DNA of 39,734 nt from Dehalococcoidia bacterium (GCA_029936155.1 JAPYUK010000003.1:1-39734); one strand, 5' to 3'; shown: positions 1 to 8,117, numbered from the stretch's first letter. A program made the numbers and translations. Notes: generated by a model not told the origin, from the sequence alone.

Positions 1-57
1 GACCTTATGTACATGAAAGTATCCGGTGTGTCGTCGCAGCGCGTCGGCCGCAGTGCG

Positions 58-67
58 CCCCCCCCCC
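58..67. repeat. Homopolymer of 10 C
   Basis: Ten consecutive C residues lie just outside the terminator of the RRM gene. Such a tract is prone to length error in sequencing and to slippage in the cell. No gene is visible to its left in the first 57 bases. Confidence 0.9.
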
Positions 68-86
68 TGAACATTTCGTTAAACAA

Positions 87-116
87 AGCGGGTGCAGCCA
101 AACGGCTGCACCCGCT
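87..116 (-). terminator. Rho-independent terminator of the RRM gene
   Basis: A perfect 13-bp stem (87-99 with 104-116) encloses a 4-nt loop. On the minus strand it is followed by a T-rich stretch (TTTGTTT). It lies about 40 nt past the stop codon of the glycine-rich RNA-binding protein, so it most likely ends that transcript. Confidence 0.85.
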
Positions 117-156
117 AAGATTTCGGTCGGTAGTTGGTGGTACTACAAACGCTGGC

Positions 157-501
<345 letters not shown>

Positions 502-1007
502 AAATCAAGCCTCGTACGTGGGAATCCCATCGAATGCTCTTTGTGAACATATCCAGTACCGTTACACAACGGTTATCGTCCCACGATCTCTTTCAGCACC
601 CGTCTTAGTGTTCGTTGCAGAACAGCATCAGCGTTGATGTAGTTGCGCGCCGAACGAATCGAATGCGGTTCTAAGAGTAAACGTTAAAGCAGTTGAATGG
701 GGTGATTGTTCACATTTTAACCCTTGTGCGTGAGTGAATTTGCGGTTAAAAACCTGCGAAATCGTGATCGAATATGATATTTCGTACGATTCATGCAAAA
801 AACAAATACCATTAATAACCGCCATCTCAAGACCACTGGTTCTGTAATATCAACCACTCTTGCGGTGAGGCGAATCGGTGTTTAGTGTTCTCCCGTTGGA
901 ATTCCAAGTACGATCCAGATGGCGACGCAGCTGGTGCATGGCGTCTTCCCACTCTCGCCAGGTACCGCTTACACAACAGATAAACACGAATGAGGACTCT
1001 ATTTTCG
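502..1007. other. Intergenic region between the RRM gene and the RraA-like gene
   Basis: About 500 bp with no credible coding frame. The part at 690-815 is AT-rich and probably holds the divergent promoters and the long leader of the RRM gene. A short inverted repeat (CCGTTACACAACGG, near 560-573) lies in that leader. I see no confident -35/-10 pair. Confidence 0.4.
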
Positions 1008-1751
1008 ATGCAAGACCCCAAAGATATCCAAGACATTAAGCGTCCGCCAAAAGAGTTGATCGATGCGCTTTATGAGCACGTAAGTTCAGCAACTGCGGCT
1101 GGTGACCTCAACAAAATGGGCATCAACAATGCGTTCATTCAAGGTCCAACCACCTACACGCCGGGTAAGAAGATTGTGGGACCTGCGGCGACACTGCAGT
1201 TCATGCCAAAGCGTGAAGATGTTTACGCCGACGGTGAGTACACCGATCCCGAATTGCAGCTGCATCGGCACGCTCTATATGGCACGCAGCCGGGTGATGT
1301 GATTGTTGTGGATGCGCTGGGCAGTATGGACAGCGGCGTGTTCGGAAACATGATGTTGACTTACTTTTTAGGTGCCGGCGGGATCGGTGCGGTTATTGAT
1401 GGTTGCATTCGTGACTTCCCAGAAGCGCCCGAAGAGTTGGGTTTGTGGTTGAAGGGCGTTACGCCGAACTACCACACTCAGACCACGATGTTCCCTTACG
1501 CTGTGAACGTAGATGTGAACTGCTCAGGTACTTTCGTGGCTCCGGGCGACATCATCATTGCCGACGACGATGGTGCGGTTGTCGTGCCGATCCATCTCGC
1601 AGAGGAGCTGGCCGAACAGGGCAAGGTTCACGCTGAATGGGAAGAGTTCAGCCGACAGAAACTCGAAGCAGGTGGAGATCTACGTCTCTACTACCCACTT
1701 TCCGACGAGGCTCGACCCGAGTACGAAGAGTGGAAGAAGATGAACGGCTAA
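1008..1751 (+). CDS. RraA-family protein (putative 4-hydroxy-4-methyl-2-oxoglutarate aldolase / oxaloacetate decarboxylase)
   Basis: This 247-aa protein has the RraA/HMG-aldolase fold signatures: GDVIVVDALG, then GAGGIGAVIDGCIRD and PGDIIIADDDGAVVVP. The D-G-C-I-R-D block carries the Arg and Asp that bind the 2-oxo acid and metal in characterised class II pyruvate aldolases. Members either cleave 4-hydroxy-4-methyl-2-oxoglutarate or decarboxylate oxaloacetate; the E. coli namesake inhibits RNase E. A catabolic lyase role is more likely here because the window is rich in catabolic enzymes. The start at 1008 is chosen because GAGGA at 992-996 sits 11 nt upstream; the in-frame ATG at 990 overlaps that Shine-Dalgarno. 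The exact substrate cannot be read from sequence. Confidence 0.85.
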   Translation: MQDPKDIQDIKRPPKELIDALYEHVSSATAAGDLNKMGINNAFIQGPTTYTPGKKIVGPAATLQFMPKREDVYADGEYTDPELQLHRHALYGTQPGDVIVVDALGSMDSGVFGNMMLTYFLGAGGIGAVIDGCIRDFPEAPEELGLWLKGVTPNYHTQTTMFPYAVNVDVNCSGTFVAPGDIIIADDDGAVVVPIHLAEELAEQGKVHAEWEEFSRQKLEAGGDLRLYYPLSDEARPEYEEWKKMNG

Positions 1752-2209
1752 TAAGATCGAACAAACGAGATTGGCTACTCAGTCTGAGTTTTGCTGTCTG
1801 AGGCTGTTGCCGAGACCACATCGGAGCACAACCAAAGTCTGATAACTGGTTTCAATGAACATGCTCCAACGCGAAGATCAACTACCCGAGAAAACTACAC
1901 ACCTATACACAGTCCCGAGCAAGCTAACTCAAACCTCCTACCCCCTATTACACACTGTGTATTAGGGGGATGTGCTCTTTGATCGACCAGGAAAGGAATC
2001 CGCATGAACCACATCATCCCAAGTACCCTTATGGGTCGCGGATAAAGTCGGAAGTGCGAGGCACGCCGGAAGACTAGTCGGTTGTTTGGTGATCTGAGTG
2101 CTGCGGACGGCACTTGATTTGCATCCGGTTGCTGTCAAATCTGCTGTCAAACGCGACAAATCGGCAGCCCGGTTATTACCCGAACCCGCCGACTTGATGT
2201 TGTTTTACT
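1752..2209. other. Intergenic region downstream of the RraA-like gene
   Basis: About 460 bp without a recognisable gene. It contains the near-perfect palindrome at 1941-1969. At 2127-2152 the minus strand holds a pair of TTTGACAGCA direct repeats, about 65 nt beyond the 3' end of tRNA-Arg. A minus-strand frame at 1962-2159 is open but matches nothing I know. Confidence 0.4.
1941..1969. repeat. 29-bp near-perfect palindrome
   Basis: CCCCCTATTACACA and TGTGTATTAGGGGG form 14-bp arms with one mismatch around a central C. As RNA it would fold into a long hairpin. It is not followed by a T tract, so it could be a transcript end for the RraA-like gene or a protein-binding site. The sequence does not decide between these. 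Confidence 0.6.
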
Positions 2210-2285
2210 TGGTACCCCTGGCGTGAATCGAACACGCGACACATGGTTTAGGAAACCATTGCTCTATCCACTGAGCTACAGGGGC
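2210..2285 (-). tRNA. tRNA-Arg (anticodon CCT)
   Basis: A full 76-nt cloverleaf is readable on the minus strand: acceptor GCCCCTG/CAGGGGT (one G-U at 1-72), D arm GCTC/GAGC, anticodon stem ATGGT/ACCAT with loop TTCCTAA, T arm GCGTG/CACGC with TTCGATT, then A and an encoded CCA. The anticodon CCT reads AGG. The 5' half and its upstream flank recur inverted at 3294-3355. The tRNA itself is intact. Confidence 0.95.
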
Positions 2286-2308
2286 GGGCCCATCTATTCT
2301 AAGTTCAA
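2247..2308 (-). repeat. Inverted repeat arm 1 (5' half of tRNA-Arg plus upstream flank)
   Basis: These 62 bp match the reverse complement of 3294-3355 at 59 positions. The arm runs from 23 nt upstream of the tRNA 5' end through the anticodon loop. The two arms enclose 985 bp that hold a lipoprotein gene. Confidence 0.9.
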
Positions 2309-2649
2309 TTTCGCGTATATGGCTGATCCAAGTTCGGATCAACGTAATGATTTGTAAACACTTTTGGACATCGGAGTGTTTACATGCTGACGAAAATCCG
2401 ATTCGGGTAAGAGAATCTTGGACTTTCCCTGCGTAATCTTTCCAAGCAGTTGGAGGTCTCTCGTACACTGCCGTCCCTCCGGCTCAACAGGAAGCGAGAA
2501 CTCAGTAAGGCGCTGTCACGGAAGCTGTCAAAGTGGCTAAGGTGCTGCTGGACCCCAATCTGGATAATTCCCTTATGAAGCCAGTTCAATTTTATTAGAA
2601 CCGTCCGCGTCCTATTGTGCCGTCGGGATGCTTGTTCTAAGATTTTAGT
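2286..2649. other. Intergenic region between tRNA-Arg and the first lipoprotein gene
   Basis: About 360 bp with no supported gene. Open frames here are short and include translated tRNA sequence. It contains the flank part of the inverted repeat and the hairpin at 2353-2384. The promoter of the lipoprotein gene should lie near its right end, but I cannot point to one. Confidence 0.4.
2353..2384. repeat. Inverted repeat TGTAAACACT / AGTGTTTACA
   Basis: Perfect 10-bp arms (2353-2362 and 2375-2384) are separated by 12 nt, inside the segment bounded by the tRNA-derived inverted repeat. It could be an operator for a dimeric regulator or a weak hairpin. No T tract follows. Confidence 0.55.
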
Positions 2650-3156
2650 ATGCACAATATTAAATTCTTATTTGTTCTCGTCGTTCTAGCTGCGATATCA
2701 ATATCAGTTGTCGCCTGTAGTTCGTCGAACGGCGATGAATCCGTTCCGGATTCGGTCGTTGAGCCGGAAGCTGACGCCGTAAAAATAACGCTTCCAGACA
2801 GCGTTTTCACCGCCGACGATGTAGCTGCTGTGGGATGGAAAAAGTCGAAAGAACTTTCGCCTGAAACGTTGCCCGGTGTAACTAGTGTTTGGTATGGGTT
2901 CTATCAGCAGCGAGACGTCGAAGTACGCGTGTATGAATCGCAGGGCGAAGCGATTAGCTTAGGTCAGGATCTCGCGGATACGGCGACTGGACGACATAAG
3001 CCGATGGGCGCATATAGAGTTACAGGTGTGCTCACTAATGCACGAACCTCGACACGGACTAGTTACTTGGCGTATGCGATCGTCGGTAACTTGATTTTGC
3101 TGTGCGAGATCAAAATTGAAGACTGCCAGGGTCTGCTCGACGGTATCGGTCAATAG
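2650..3156 (+). CDS. Lipoprotein of an unrecognised family (paralogue 1)
   Basis: A 168-aa protein with a typical lipoprotein signal: positive N-terminus, hydrophobic stretch and a lipobox ending SVVAC, so Cys23 should be acylated and the mature protein membrane-anchored. An acidic linker follows, then a globular part with GWKKSKE (62-68), WYGFY (81-85), DVEVRVY, and a C-terminal GN..LLC......C..L pattern with two cysteines. The same pattern occurs in the minus-strand genes at 3852-4343 and 4542-5021, so these are three paralogues. I do not recognise the family and assign no function. This copy lies between the arms of the tRNA-Arg inverted repeat and is the most divergent in its C-terminal half. 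Confidence 0.85.
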   Translation: MHNIKFLFVLVVLAAISISVVACSSSNGDESVPDSVVEPEADAVKITLPDSVFTADDVAAVGWKKSKELSPETLPGVTSVWYGFYQQRDVEVRVYESQGEAISLGQDLADTATGRHKPMGAYRVTGVLTNARTSTRTSYLAYAIVGNLILLCEIKIEDCQGLLDGIGQ

Positions 3157-3293
3157 AATTTCGGTTGCGTTTATACGCTGATCCTTTCGGCGAAGAAATC
3201 GAAGCCTCCTGCCAAATGGGTATTTGTTTAGCGCTATTTGAGTAACTTCGCGAGCAGTACCCGCGGTTCTATATAGGTTCAGATTTTACTGAT

Positions 3294-3355
3294 TTGAACT
3301 TAGAATAGATGCGCCCGCCCCTATAGTTCAGTGGATAGAGCAATGGTTTCCTAAA
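3294..3355 (+). repeat. Inverted repeat arm 2 (tRNA-Arg half copy plus flank)
   Basis: 62 bp inverted relative to 2247-2308, with three mismatches: one in the flank, one in the acceptor stem and one in the D stem. Similarity stops abruptly after the anticodon loop, giving a sharp breakpoint. Confidence 0.9.
3317..3355 (+). pseudogene. Truncated tRNA-Arg (5' half only)
   Basis: The acceptor 5' strand, D arm and anticodon loop of tRNA-Arg(CCT) are present, with changes in the acceptor (G to A) and D stem (C to T). After the loop the sequence diverges: the 3' anticodon strand cannot pair and no T arm or CCA follows. It cannot form a functional tRNA. Confidence 0.85.
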
Positions 3356-3469
3356 ACTCAGGGTTCATCGGGATTCGTGAACACTTTTTGGTGTTGAGCG
3401 GTCACCCCTCCCGCGCGCGCTTCTGTTCACAGATTAACCCGGAAATCAGCAAATTAATAGTCATGCTCC

Positions 3470-3667
3470 GTGACATCTTGTGACGTAGCAGGCACGTGGC
3501 GACACCCAGTCGACGGGATCAAAGTCAAGGGCAGTCAGGCTCAAACCCTCGAATACTCCGATTCAGAGATAGAGCAGATGTTCAAAACTATTGATAGAGG
3601 TATGGATGGTCTACTTAGACTTCGTAATAGAGCCATGCTTACGGTATTACTCAATTCCACTTCGTAA
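3470..3667 (+). pseudogene. Tyrosine recombinase (integrase) fragment
   Basis: The open frame from a GTG codes for a short stretch resembling the junction of the core-binding and catalytic domains of XerC/D-type integrases. HPVDGIKVKG leads into LEYSDSEIEQMFKTI, then RLRNRAMLTVLLNS. Intact members have here a linker, an E-E-(I/V) helix and R.RA...LL..TG.R, including the first catalytic Arg. The frame stops just where the catalytic Arg should come, and no R-H-R-Y motifs follow. It lies about 100 bp from the tRNA-Arg half copy, the usual neighbourhood of integrated elements. Read as the remnant of an integrative element; the identification rests on motif resemblance over about 45 residues. Confidence 0.6.
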
Positions 3668-3812
3668 TCGCCATTTTTGTACTGGTTCCAGCTTTTGAAG
3701 TGCGTATCGCAGAATGGGCGATCCATTGAAAACGGTAGAACGGAATGTCGACCGGTTTGTTGCTTTCCACATCGTAATAGACGGCGGAGAATTTGCGTGA
3801 GTTGGAATCCAT
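3651..3812 (-). CDS. Possible small ORF or relic of unknown origin
   Basis: A 53-aa frame with an ATG runs antisense to the end of the integrase fragment. It reads like protein (VYYDVESNKPVDIPFYRF), and an adjacent frame continues with KSWNQYKNGDYEVEL, which would suggest a frameshifted fragment of a longer gene. I recognise no family. It may be chance. Confidence 0.22.
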   Translation of the reverse strand: MDSNSRKFSAVYYDVESNKPVDIPFYRFQWIAHSAIRTSKAGTSTKMAITKWN

Positions 3813-3851
3813 TGTGGCTGCTTAGCCATGCCCTGGCTGGGTCAGAGGGTT

Positions 3852-4343
3852 CTACTCGAGGTTCGCTATAAGCTCGTCGCATCTTGTGCGGTCGAATTCG
3901 CAGAGGAGGATGGCGTTGCCCACGACGAGGAAGTCGGCGTATCCGGTGAACGATCCTCCACTGACGTCGAGAAGATTGCCACCCCTAGATCTTTTCACCG
4001 CGTCTTCAATCGATGCTTCAGCCGACGGAACGCCCGCGCCTCGGGCCGTTTTGTGGTTCGAGTAGAAGCGTATTTCGATATCTTTCTGGCTGTAGAAGCC
4101 GTACCAAATTTCGGTCGCTTCGGGGACGGTTGCTGTGTCGTACTCTTTCGACTTCTTCCACCCAGCTGCAATGAACGATTCGGGTGTGAAAGTATCACCG
4201 ATGTGGGCATTCGAGATGTTCGACTCTGCGGTGTTGATATCGGTCGAACTTTCGTTAGTGGAGTCTTCGGAACCGCATGCGGCGATGACGACGATTAATA
4301 GTATCCATGACGCCAATAGTAGTGTTGGTTTGGTTGGGTGCAC
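3852..4343 (-). CDS. Lipoprotein of an unrecognised family (paralogue 2)
   Basis: A 163-aa protein with a signal peptide and lipobox (VIAAC), followed by a Ser/Thr/Asn-rich linker. The globular part has FIAAGWKKSKEYDTATVPE, IWYGFYSQKDIEIRFY, and a C-terminal GNAILLC......C..L block. It is closest to the paralogue at 4542-5021; the signal peptides and the GWKKSKEY...VPE segment are nearly the same, which suggests a fairly recent tandem duplication. A lipid-anchored extracytoplasmic protein is expected. The two conserved C-terminal cysteines could form a disulfide (inference). The function is unknown. Confidence 0.85.
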   Translation of the reverse strand: MHPTKPTLLLASWILLIVVIAACGSEDSTNESSTDINTAESNISNAHIGDTFTPESFIAAGWKKSKEYDTATVPEATEIWYGFYSQKDIEIRFYSNHKTARGAGVPSAEASIEDAVKRSRGGNLLDVSGGSFTGYADFLVVGNAILLCEFDRTRCDELIANLE

Positions 4344-4541
4344 TTGGGCTCCGAGCTATGGTGAGGTTGAATGCGAAAGATCATATGTGTTGCCGGGCGC
4401 GGGCGCACGTAAAATACTGTACAGGTGGGGGGAGATCCTAGAAACGACCCTTCGACGGGGCTCAGGATGAGAAGGTTGGTCGGATCCGGACGTGTTCTGC
4501 GATTCAATGAGGCGTGAGGTTAGAGCAGGGAGCGCCGCACC

Positions 4542-5021
4542 TTACGGAATGTTTTCGACCAGTCCTTCGCAGACTTCGATGAGCGTCTGGCAGAGGATGA
4601 CGGTGTTGCCCGCCACCATGAAATCGTTGTATCCGGTTCGTTGGTCACCTGAAAAGAGTGCCGCACCCTGGAGGTTTGAGTTTGGTGTGCGGTCAACAAC
4701 CTCGTTCGCTGCGTCCATACCCGGGCCTATCGCATCTGCATGCGAATTGTAGAAGCGAATCTCTACGTCCTGACTCTGGTAAAATCCGTACCAGATCGCA
4801 TTCGATTCAGGCACCGTTTCTGTCGAGTATTCCTTCGACTTCTTCCATCCGGCGTCGATGAAAGAATCAACATCGAATGAATCGGTGGTTCTGATGATTG
4901 CGGGACCATCCTCGTCGGTTGCTATTGCCTCGCTGTCGCTCGGACCGGAACTGCATGCAGCGATGACGACGATTAGGAGCGTCCATATCGTCAGGAGAAG
5001 TGTTGGTGTGATTGGGCGCAT
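4542..5021 (-). CDS. Lipoprotein of an unrecognised family (paralogue 3)
   Basis: A 159-aa protein with a signal peptide and lipobox (VIAAC), then an acidic linker. It carries FIDAGWKKSKEYSTETVPE, IWYGFYQSQDVEIRFY, and GNTVILC......C.GL near the C-terminus. Gene order is 4542-5021 then 3852-4343 on the minus strand, about 200 bp apart, with a copy of a common intergenic hairpin motif between them (near 4446-4475), so they may be separate transcripts. No enzyme motif is visible. The conserved Trp, Tyr and Lys residues suggest a binding surface, but that is speculation. Confidence 0.85.
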   Translation of the reverse strand: MRPITPTLLLTIWTLLIVVIAACSSGPSDSEAIATDEDGPAIIRTTDSFDVDSFIDAGWKKSKEYSTETVPESNAIWYGFYQSQDVEIRFYNSHADAIGPGMDAANEVVDRTPNSNLQGAALFSGDQRTGYNDFMVAGNTVILCQTLIEVCEGLVENIP

Positions 5022-5113
5022 TCTGGCTCCGGGTCAGAGTGAGGCTGAGCGCGGTCGATGATATGCGCTCTCTTAGGTGAGTGCACGGAAGTCTCTGCAA
5101 TGAGGGCAGGAAG

Positions 5114-5134
5114 ATCCTGAAATAAATTCAGGAT
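5114..5134. repeat. Intergenic hairpin ATCCTGAA / TTCAGGAT
   Basis: An 8-bp perfect stem with a 5-nt loop followed by GACAG. The same core (TCATCCTGA/TCAGGATGA) forms the terminator at 39234-39264, and half of it occurs near 4460-4470. It is a dispersed intergenic palindrome. Confidence 0.7.
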
Positions 5135-5172
5135 GACAGTGTCTGGCGGCAGTCGAATTCTACGAAGTAAGA

Positions 5173-5329
5173 GACTCTTGGCATCCTGAGGGAGGCTCGA
5201 CTGGAACTGCCCGATTACCTGCGATGTGTGTGGCGGGTTGGAGACCAGATATGTCTGGCCAGAAACCGGATCCTGCCATTTTCCCGCGATGTAGTTCTGG
5301 TGGATTTGCGATGATGAGTTTTCGGTCAT
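5173..5329 (-). pseudogene. Aldehyde dehydrogenase N-terminal fragment
   Basis: About 52 residues starting at an ATG match the N-terminus of NAD-dependent aldehyde dehydrogenases: YIAGKWQDPVSGQTY, then VSNPPHTSQVIGQ and an S..QDA block that normally leads to the first Rossmann elements. Homology ends near 5173, and the frame runs on into the intergenic hairpin repeat. The roughly 430 remaining residues, including the catalytic Cys and Glu, are absent. This is a truncated relic at the right edge of the accessory island. Confidence 0.75.
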
Positions 5330-5558
5330 TTTCGTGGCCTATGCCCGTGTGGCACTCGTGCTTATTTTTGAGTATCAGTTCCAGCCACATCGGATATTTC
5401 GAAGTATCTCGGTGCGATAGTACCCGGATACGATCATTTCGGGCTGGCGTAGGGAGCAATTCGGAGATATTCTGTGCGGCGCGAACAACCAATAAAGTTA
5501 GCAACGGAATTGCGCGCCTGTTTTGCACTAGTGCGCACTAATTGGAGTAATTGAACGT

Positions 5559-8117
5559 ATGTCATCCAGCGGTAGTCCAACCGTCACAATTCACACATCG
5601 TCAACAGACCAGATATCGACCGACAAAGCGGTTCAGATTCCGGACTATGGCAAGCAGCGGTTGGAAGAATTTGGCTTCCTGACCAATATGACTTTTGTGT
5701 TGATGTGCAACTATCATCAGACAGGTCACTTCGGTGGCGGTACCGCTTATACGCCTTACGTTATTTCGAGCCATCTGGCGGGTCCTGAAAACGGTGGAAT
5801 GACGTTCGACTACCGCCGACCGAAGCATCCGTTTGCCGACAAGTTCATGCTCGCAGGTGGGCACAACGCGCCCGTTACATACGCCATGTGGATGCTGATG
5901 GGCGAGAGCCTCGACCGTAAGCACAAGGCGACCGGCGATGATAAGTACAAGGCCGATCCTGAAGCTTCAATGCTTGCTATCGATGCTCTCGGATTCCGCC
6001 GAGGTGCAGGTGCGCTGAAAAATATTCTCGAAGAGAACGGTCTGACCGATCACCCCGTGATGGCGCAGGCCAAAATTCGAGGAATTCGTGCACTTTCGGG
6101 TCACTCAGAATCGACCGACCTCACGAACGATGTGAACGGTGGACCTTCGGGAATCGGTATCGCTACCGCTGCCGGTAAGGCTGCATTCTGGGACATGATG
6201 GGTGCTGATTCTTCGCTGAAAGTTATCGGTATTGAAGGAGAGTTCGCTCTGACTTCGGGTCACTCGCAGGAGTTTAAAACTCAAGCGGTGGCGAACCGAG
6301 TCGGCAAGCGGCTTCGTGTGTTGATGTCATACAACAACGCCGGTATCGACGATGAGCTGATCGGCAGCGTGATCAAGGAAGACACCTACGATATTCCGAA
6401 TCAGTGGTCGGCGTACGGCTGGAACGTGATCAGGGTCGACAACGCGACCGACTACGACCAAGTCGTTGCTGCCCTGAAGATGATGGAAGACTGGGATGAG
6501 TCCGACCGCCGACCGATGATCGTTATCGGACACACGGTAAAGGGATTCTGGCCCGGCGCTCCAGACGGCGAAGATCTTCCTGGCGGCGTCAAGCAGCTCA
6601 AGGACCACGAGAGCCATGCCTATGGAATGCCGATGAACGGCGAGTATTTCCAGGCGCTTGCAACGACATTTGAAGAGAGGTTCGGAGTCACTTTCGAAGG
6701 TATTCGAGATGGCGCTGTAACCGATCCTAAGGACAACCTTCTACAGATGAAGACCAACATCGATATTGCGATGTCGGTGCTGGAGAAGACTGGTCTTGGT
6801 GATTGGCTCGCTGACAAGCTTATTGAGCTTGGCGACAAAGTGAACGACAATTTGCCGCTTAGGGTCGATCCGAACACCGATCCCTTCATGGACGAACGAC
6901 TTCTCGTGGATAACCTTCCGAAGGAAGCAACAACCGTAAGCGTCGAGAATCCAGTCACAGGCGAGAAGAAGGACGTTGGAATAACTCTCTATGAGCAGCC
7001 GGGAGCCGTCAAAGGCACTCGACGAGCCATTTCAGAGATCATCAAGTGGGCTAACTACGTTACCGACAACCGCTTTGTGATTGTTGCCGCTGACCTTGCA
7101 GAGTCGATCAACATCAACAATGGTTCGCTTTGGGGGCACTACGACCCGATCGACAACATTGTTGGAACTCGCCTAAAGGCTCCGATTCAGGAGGCCGGAA
7201 ACGCGCTTACTGCGGTCGGATTCACAAGCCAGTCACTTTCAACCGACCCGAATCGTTTCAGCGGTGTCTGGTCGATTTCAGGTTCGTATGGTGCATTCAC
7301 ACCGCTCATGTACCTGCCGCTTCGTGTTTGGAGCCAGCAGAACCAGGATTCGCCGTTCCGACTGGGTGTTGCACACGTCCTCGCCGGGCACTCGGGTCCT
7401 GAAACCGCCGCCGACGCACGAACTCACTTTGGAATTTTCTCTCCCCAGGTTTGGAAGCTGTTCCCGAAGGGTCAGGTAATTGTCCTGAGCTTCTGGGACT
7501 ACAACGACGTAGCCGCTGGTTACTTCGCTGCTGCAAACATTGCAGCGCGAGATCCTAAGGTCGGCGTGATCGTCATGGAGGTCGCACGACCGGACTTCGT
7601 AGTGGCAGATCGGTCGAAGTTTGCCGACACTGACATTAACGCAGCGGCCAAGGGCTTCTACCTGATTCGAGACTACGATCCTTCGAAACCGAAGCACGGC
7701 GTCGTCGTATCGCAGGGTTCGAGTTCGACTGTGAACCTTGTGGATGTTTTGCCGAAGCTTGAGGCAGCTGGAGTGAACGTGAAGGTTGTATCGGCGATCA
7801 GTGAAGAGCTGTTCGATCGACAGTCGGATGACTACAAGCAGAGCGTTCTTTCTGATGCAGAGAAGTTCGACATGATGGTCGTTACGACCGGAACTCGCCG
7901 AGTCTGGCCGGTGACTGGTGTTGGGCCGATGACCGACGAGTACTCGCTGACTTCCGACTGGGATGACCAGTGGTTGAGCGGTGGTACCGAGGACGATGTC
8001 ATCAAGGAAGCTCACCTCGACAAGGATTCGATCTTCAACGGAGTGAAGCGTTTTGCTGACGATCACGGTGCACGCCTGTCCAAGCAAGCCGCGGCCTTCA
8101 ACGGTCACGGCGGATAA
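5559..8117 (+). CDS. Divergent transketolase-like thiamine diphosphate enzyme
   Basis: An 852-aa protein with the transketolase order of domains. The N-terminal ThDP/Mg domain has GIEGE (224-228) and, about 30 residues on, NNAGID (259-264), matching the GDG...N motif of the family. A pyrimidine-binding domain follows at about 485-680, with the likely activating Glu in IQEAGNAL (Glu545), and then a transketolase C-terminal domain. Usual transketolases have about 620-700 residues, so this one has roughly 150 extra, spread over the N-terminus and the linker between the first two domains. GEGE replaces GDG. It should transfer two-carbon units between sugar phosphates or act on a related 2-oxo substrate; the substrate is not readable. 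Phosphoketolase was considered, but its motifs are absent. It is followed 47 bp later by an LLM oxidoreductase. Confidence 0.78.
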   Translation: MSSSGSPTVTIHTSSTDQISTDKAVQIPDYGKQRLEEFGFLTNMTFVLMCNYHQTGHFGGGTAYTPYVISSHLAGPENGGMTFDYRRPKHPFADKFMLAGGHNAPVTYAMWMLMGESLDRKHKATGDDKYKADPEASMLAIDALGFRRGAGALKNILEENGLTDHPVMAQAKIRGIRALSGHSESTDLTNDVNGGPSGIGIATAAGKAAFWDMMGADSSLKVIGIEGEFALTSGHSQEFKTQAVANRVGKRLRVLMSYNNAGIDDELIGSVIKEDTYDIPNQWSAYGWNVIRVDNATDYDQVVAALKMMEDWDESDRRPMIVIGHTVKGFWPGAPDGEDLPGGVKQLKDHESHAYGMPMNGEYFQALATTFEERFGVTFEGIRDGAVTDPKDNLLQMKTNIDIAMSVLEKTGLGDWLADKLIELGDKVNDNLPLRVDPNTDPFMDERLLVDNLPKEATTVSVENPVTGEKKDVGITLYEQPGAVKGTRRAISEIIKWANYVTDNRFVIVAADLAESININNGSLWGHYDPIDNIVGTRLKAPIQEAGNALTAVGFTSQSLSTDPNRFSGVWSISGSYGAFTPLMYLPLRVWSQQNQDSPFRLGVAHVLAGHSGPETAADARTHFGIFSPQVWKLFPKGQVIVLSFWDYNDVAAGYFAAANIAARDPKVGVIVMEVARPDFVVADRSKFADTDINAAAKGFYLIRDYDPSKPKHGVVVSQGSSSTVNLVDVLPKLEAAGVNVKVVSAISEELFDRQSDDYKQSVLSDAEKFDMMVVTTGTRRVWPVTGVGPMTDEYSLTSDWDDQWLSGGTEDDVIKEAHLDKDSIFNGVKRFADDHGARLSKQAAAFNGHGG

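Noticed and set aside
1962-2159. 65-aa minus-strand ORF just beyond the tRNA-Arg 3' end, considered as an integrase N-terminus
   Set aside because: The position is suggestive, but no integrase motif can be recognised in it.
2205-2468. Minus-strand ORF of 87 aa
   Set aside because: Its PVAQWIEQWF-type end is translated tRNA-Arg sequence, a common false gene.
3828-4298. Plus-strand ORF of 156 aa opposite lipoprotein 2
   Set aside because: The minus-strand frame has a signal peptide, a lipobox and motifs shared by two paralogues; this one does not.
5559-8117. Phosphoketolase as an identity for the 852-aa ThDP enzyme
   Set aside because: The length is similar, but the GIEGE...NNAGID and IQEAGNAL pattern and the domain order fit the transketolase family better; phosphoketolase signature blocks are missing.
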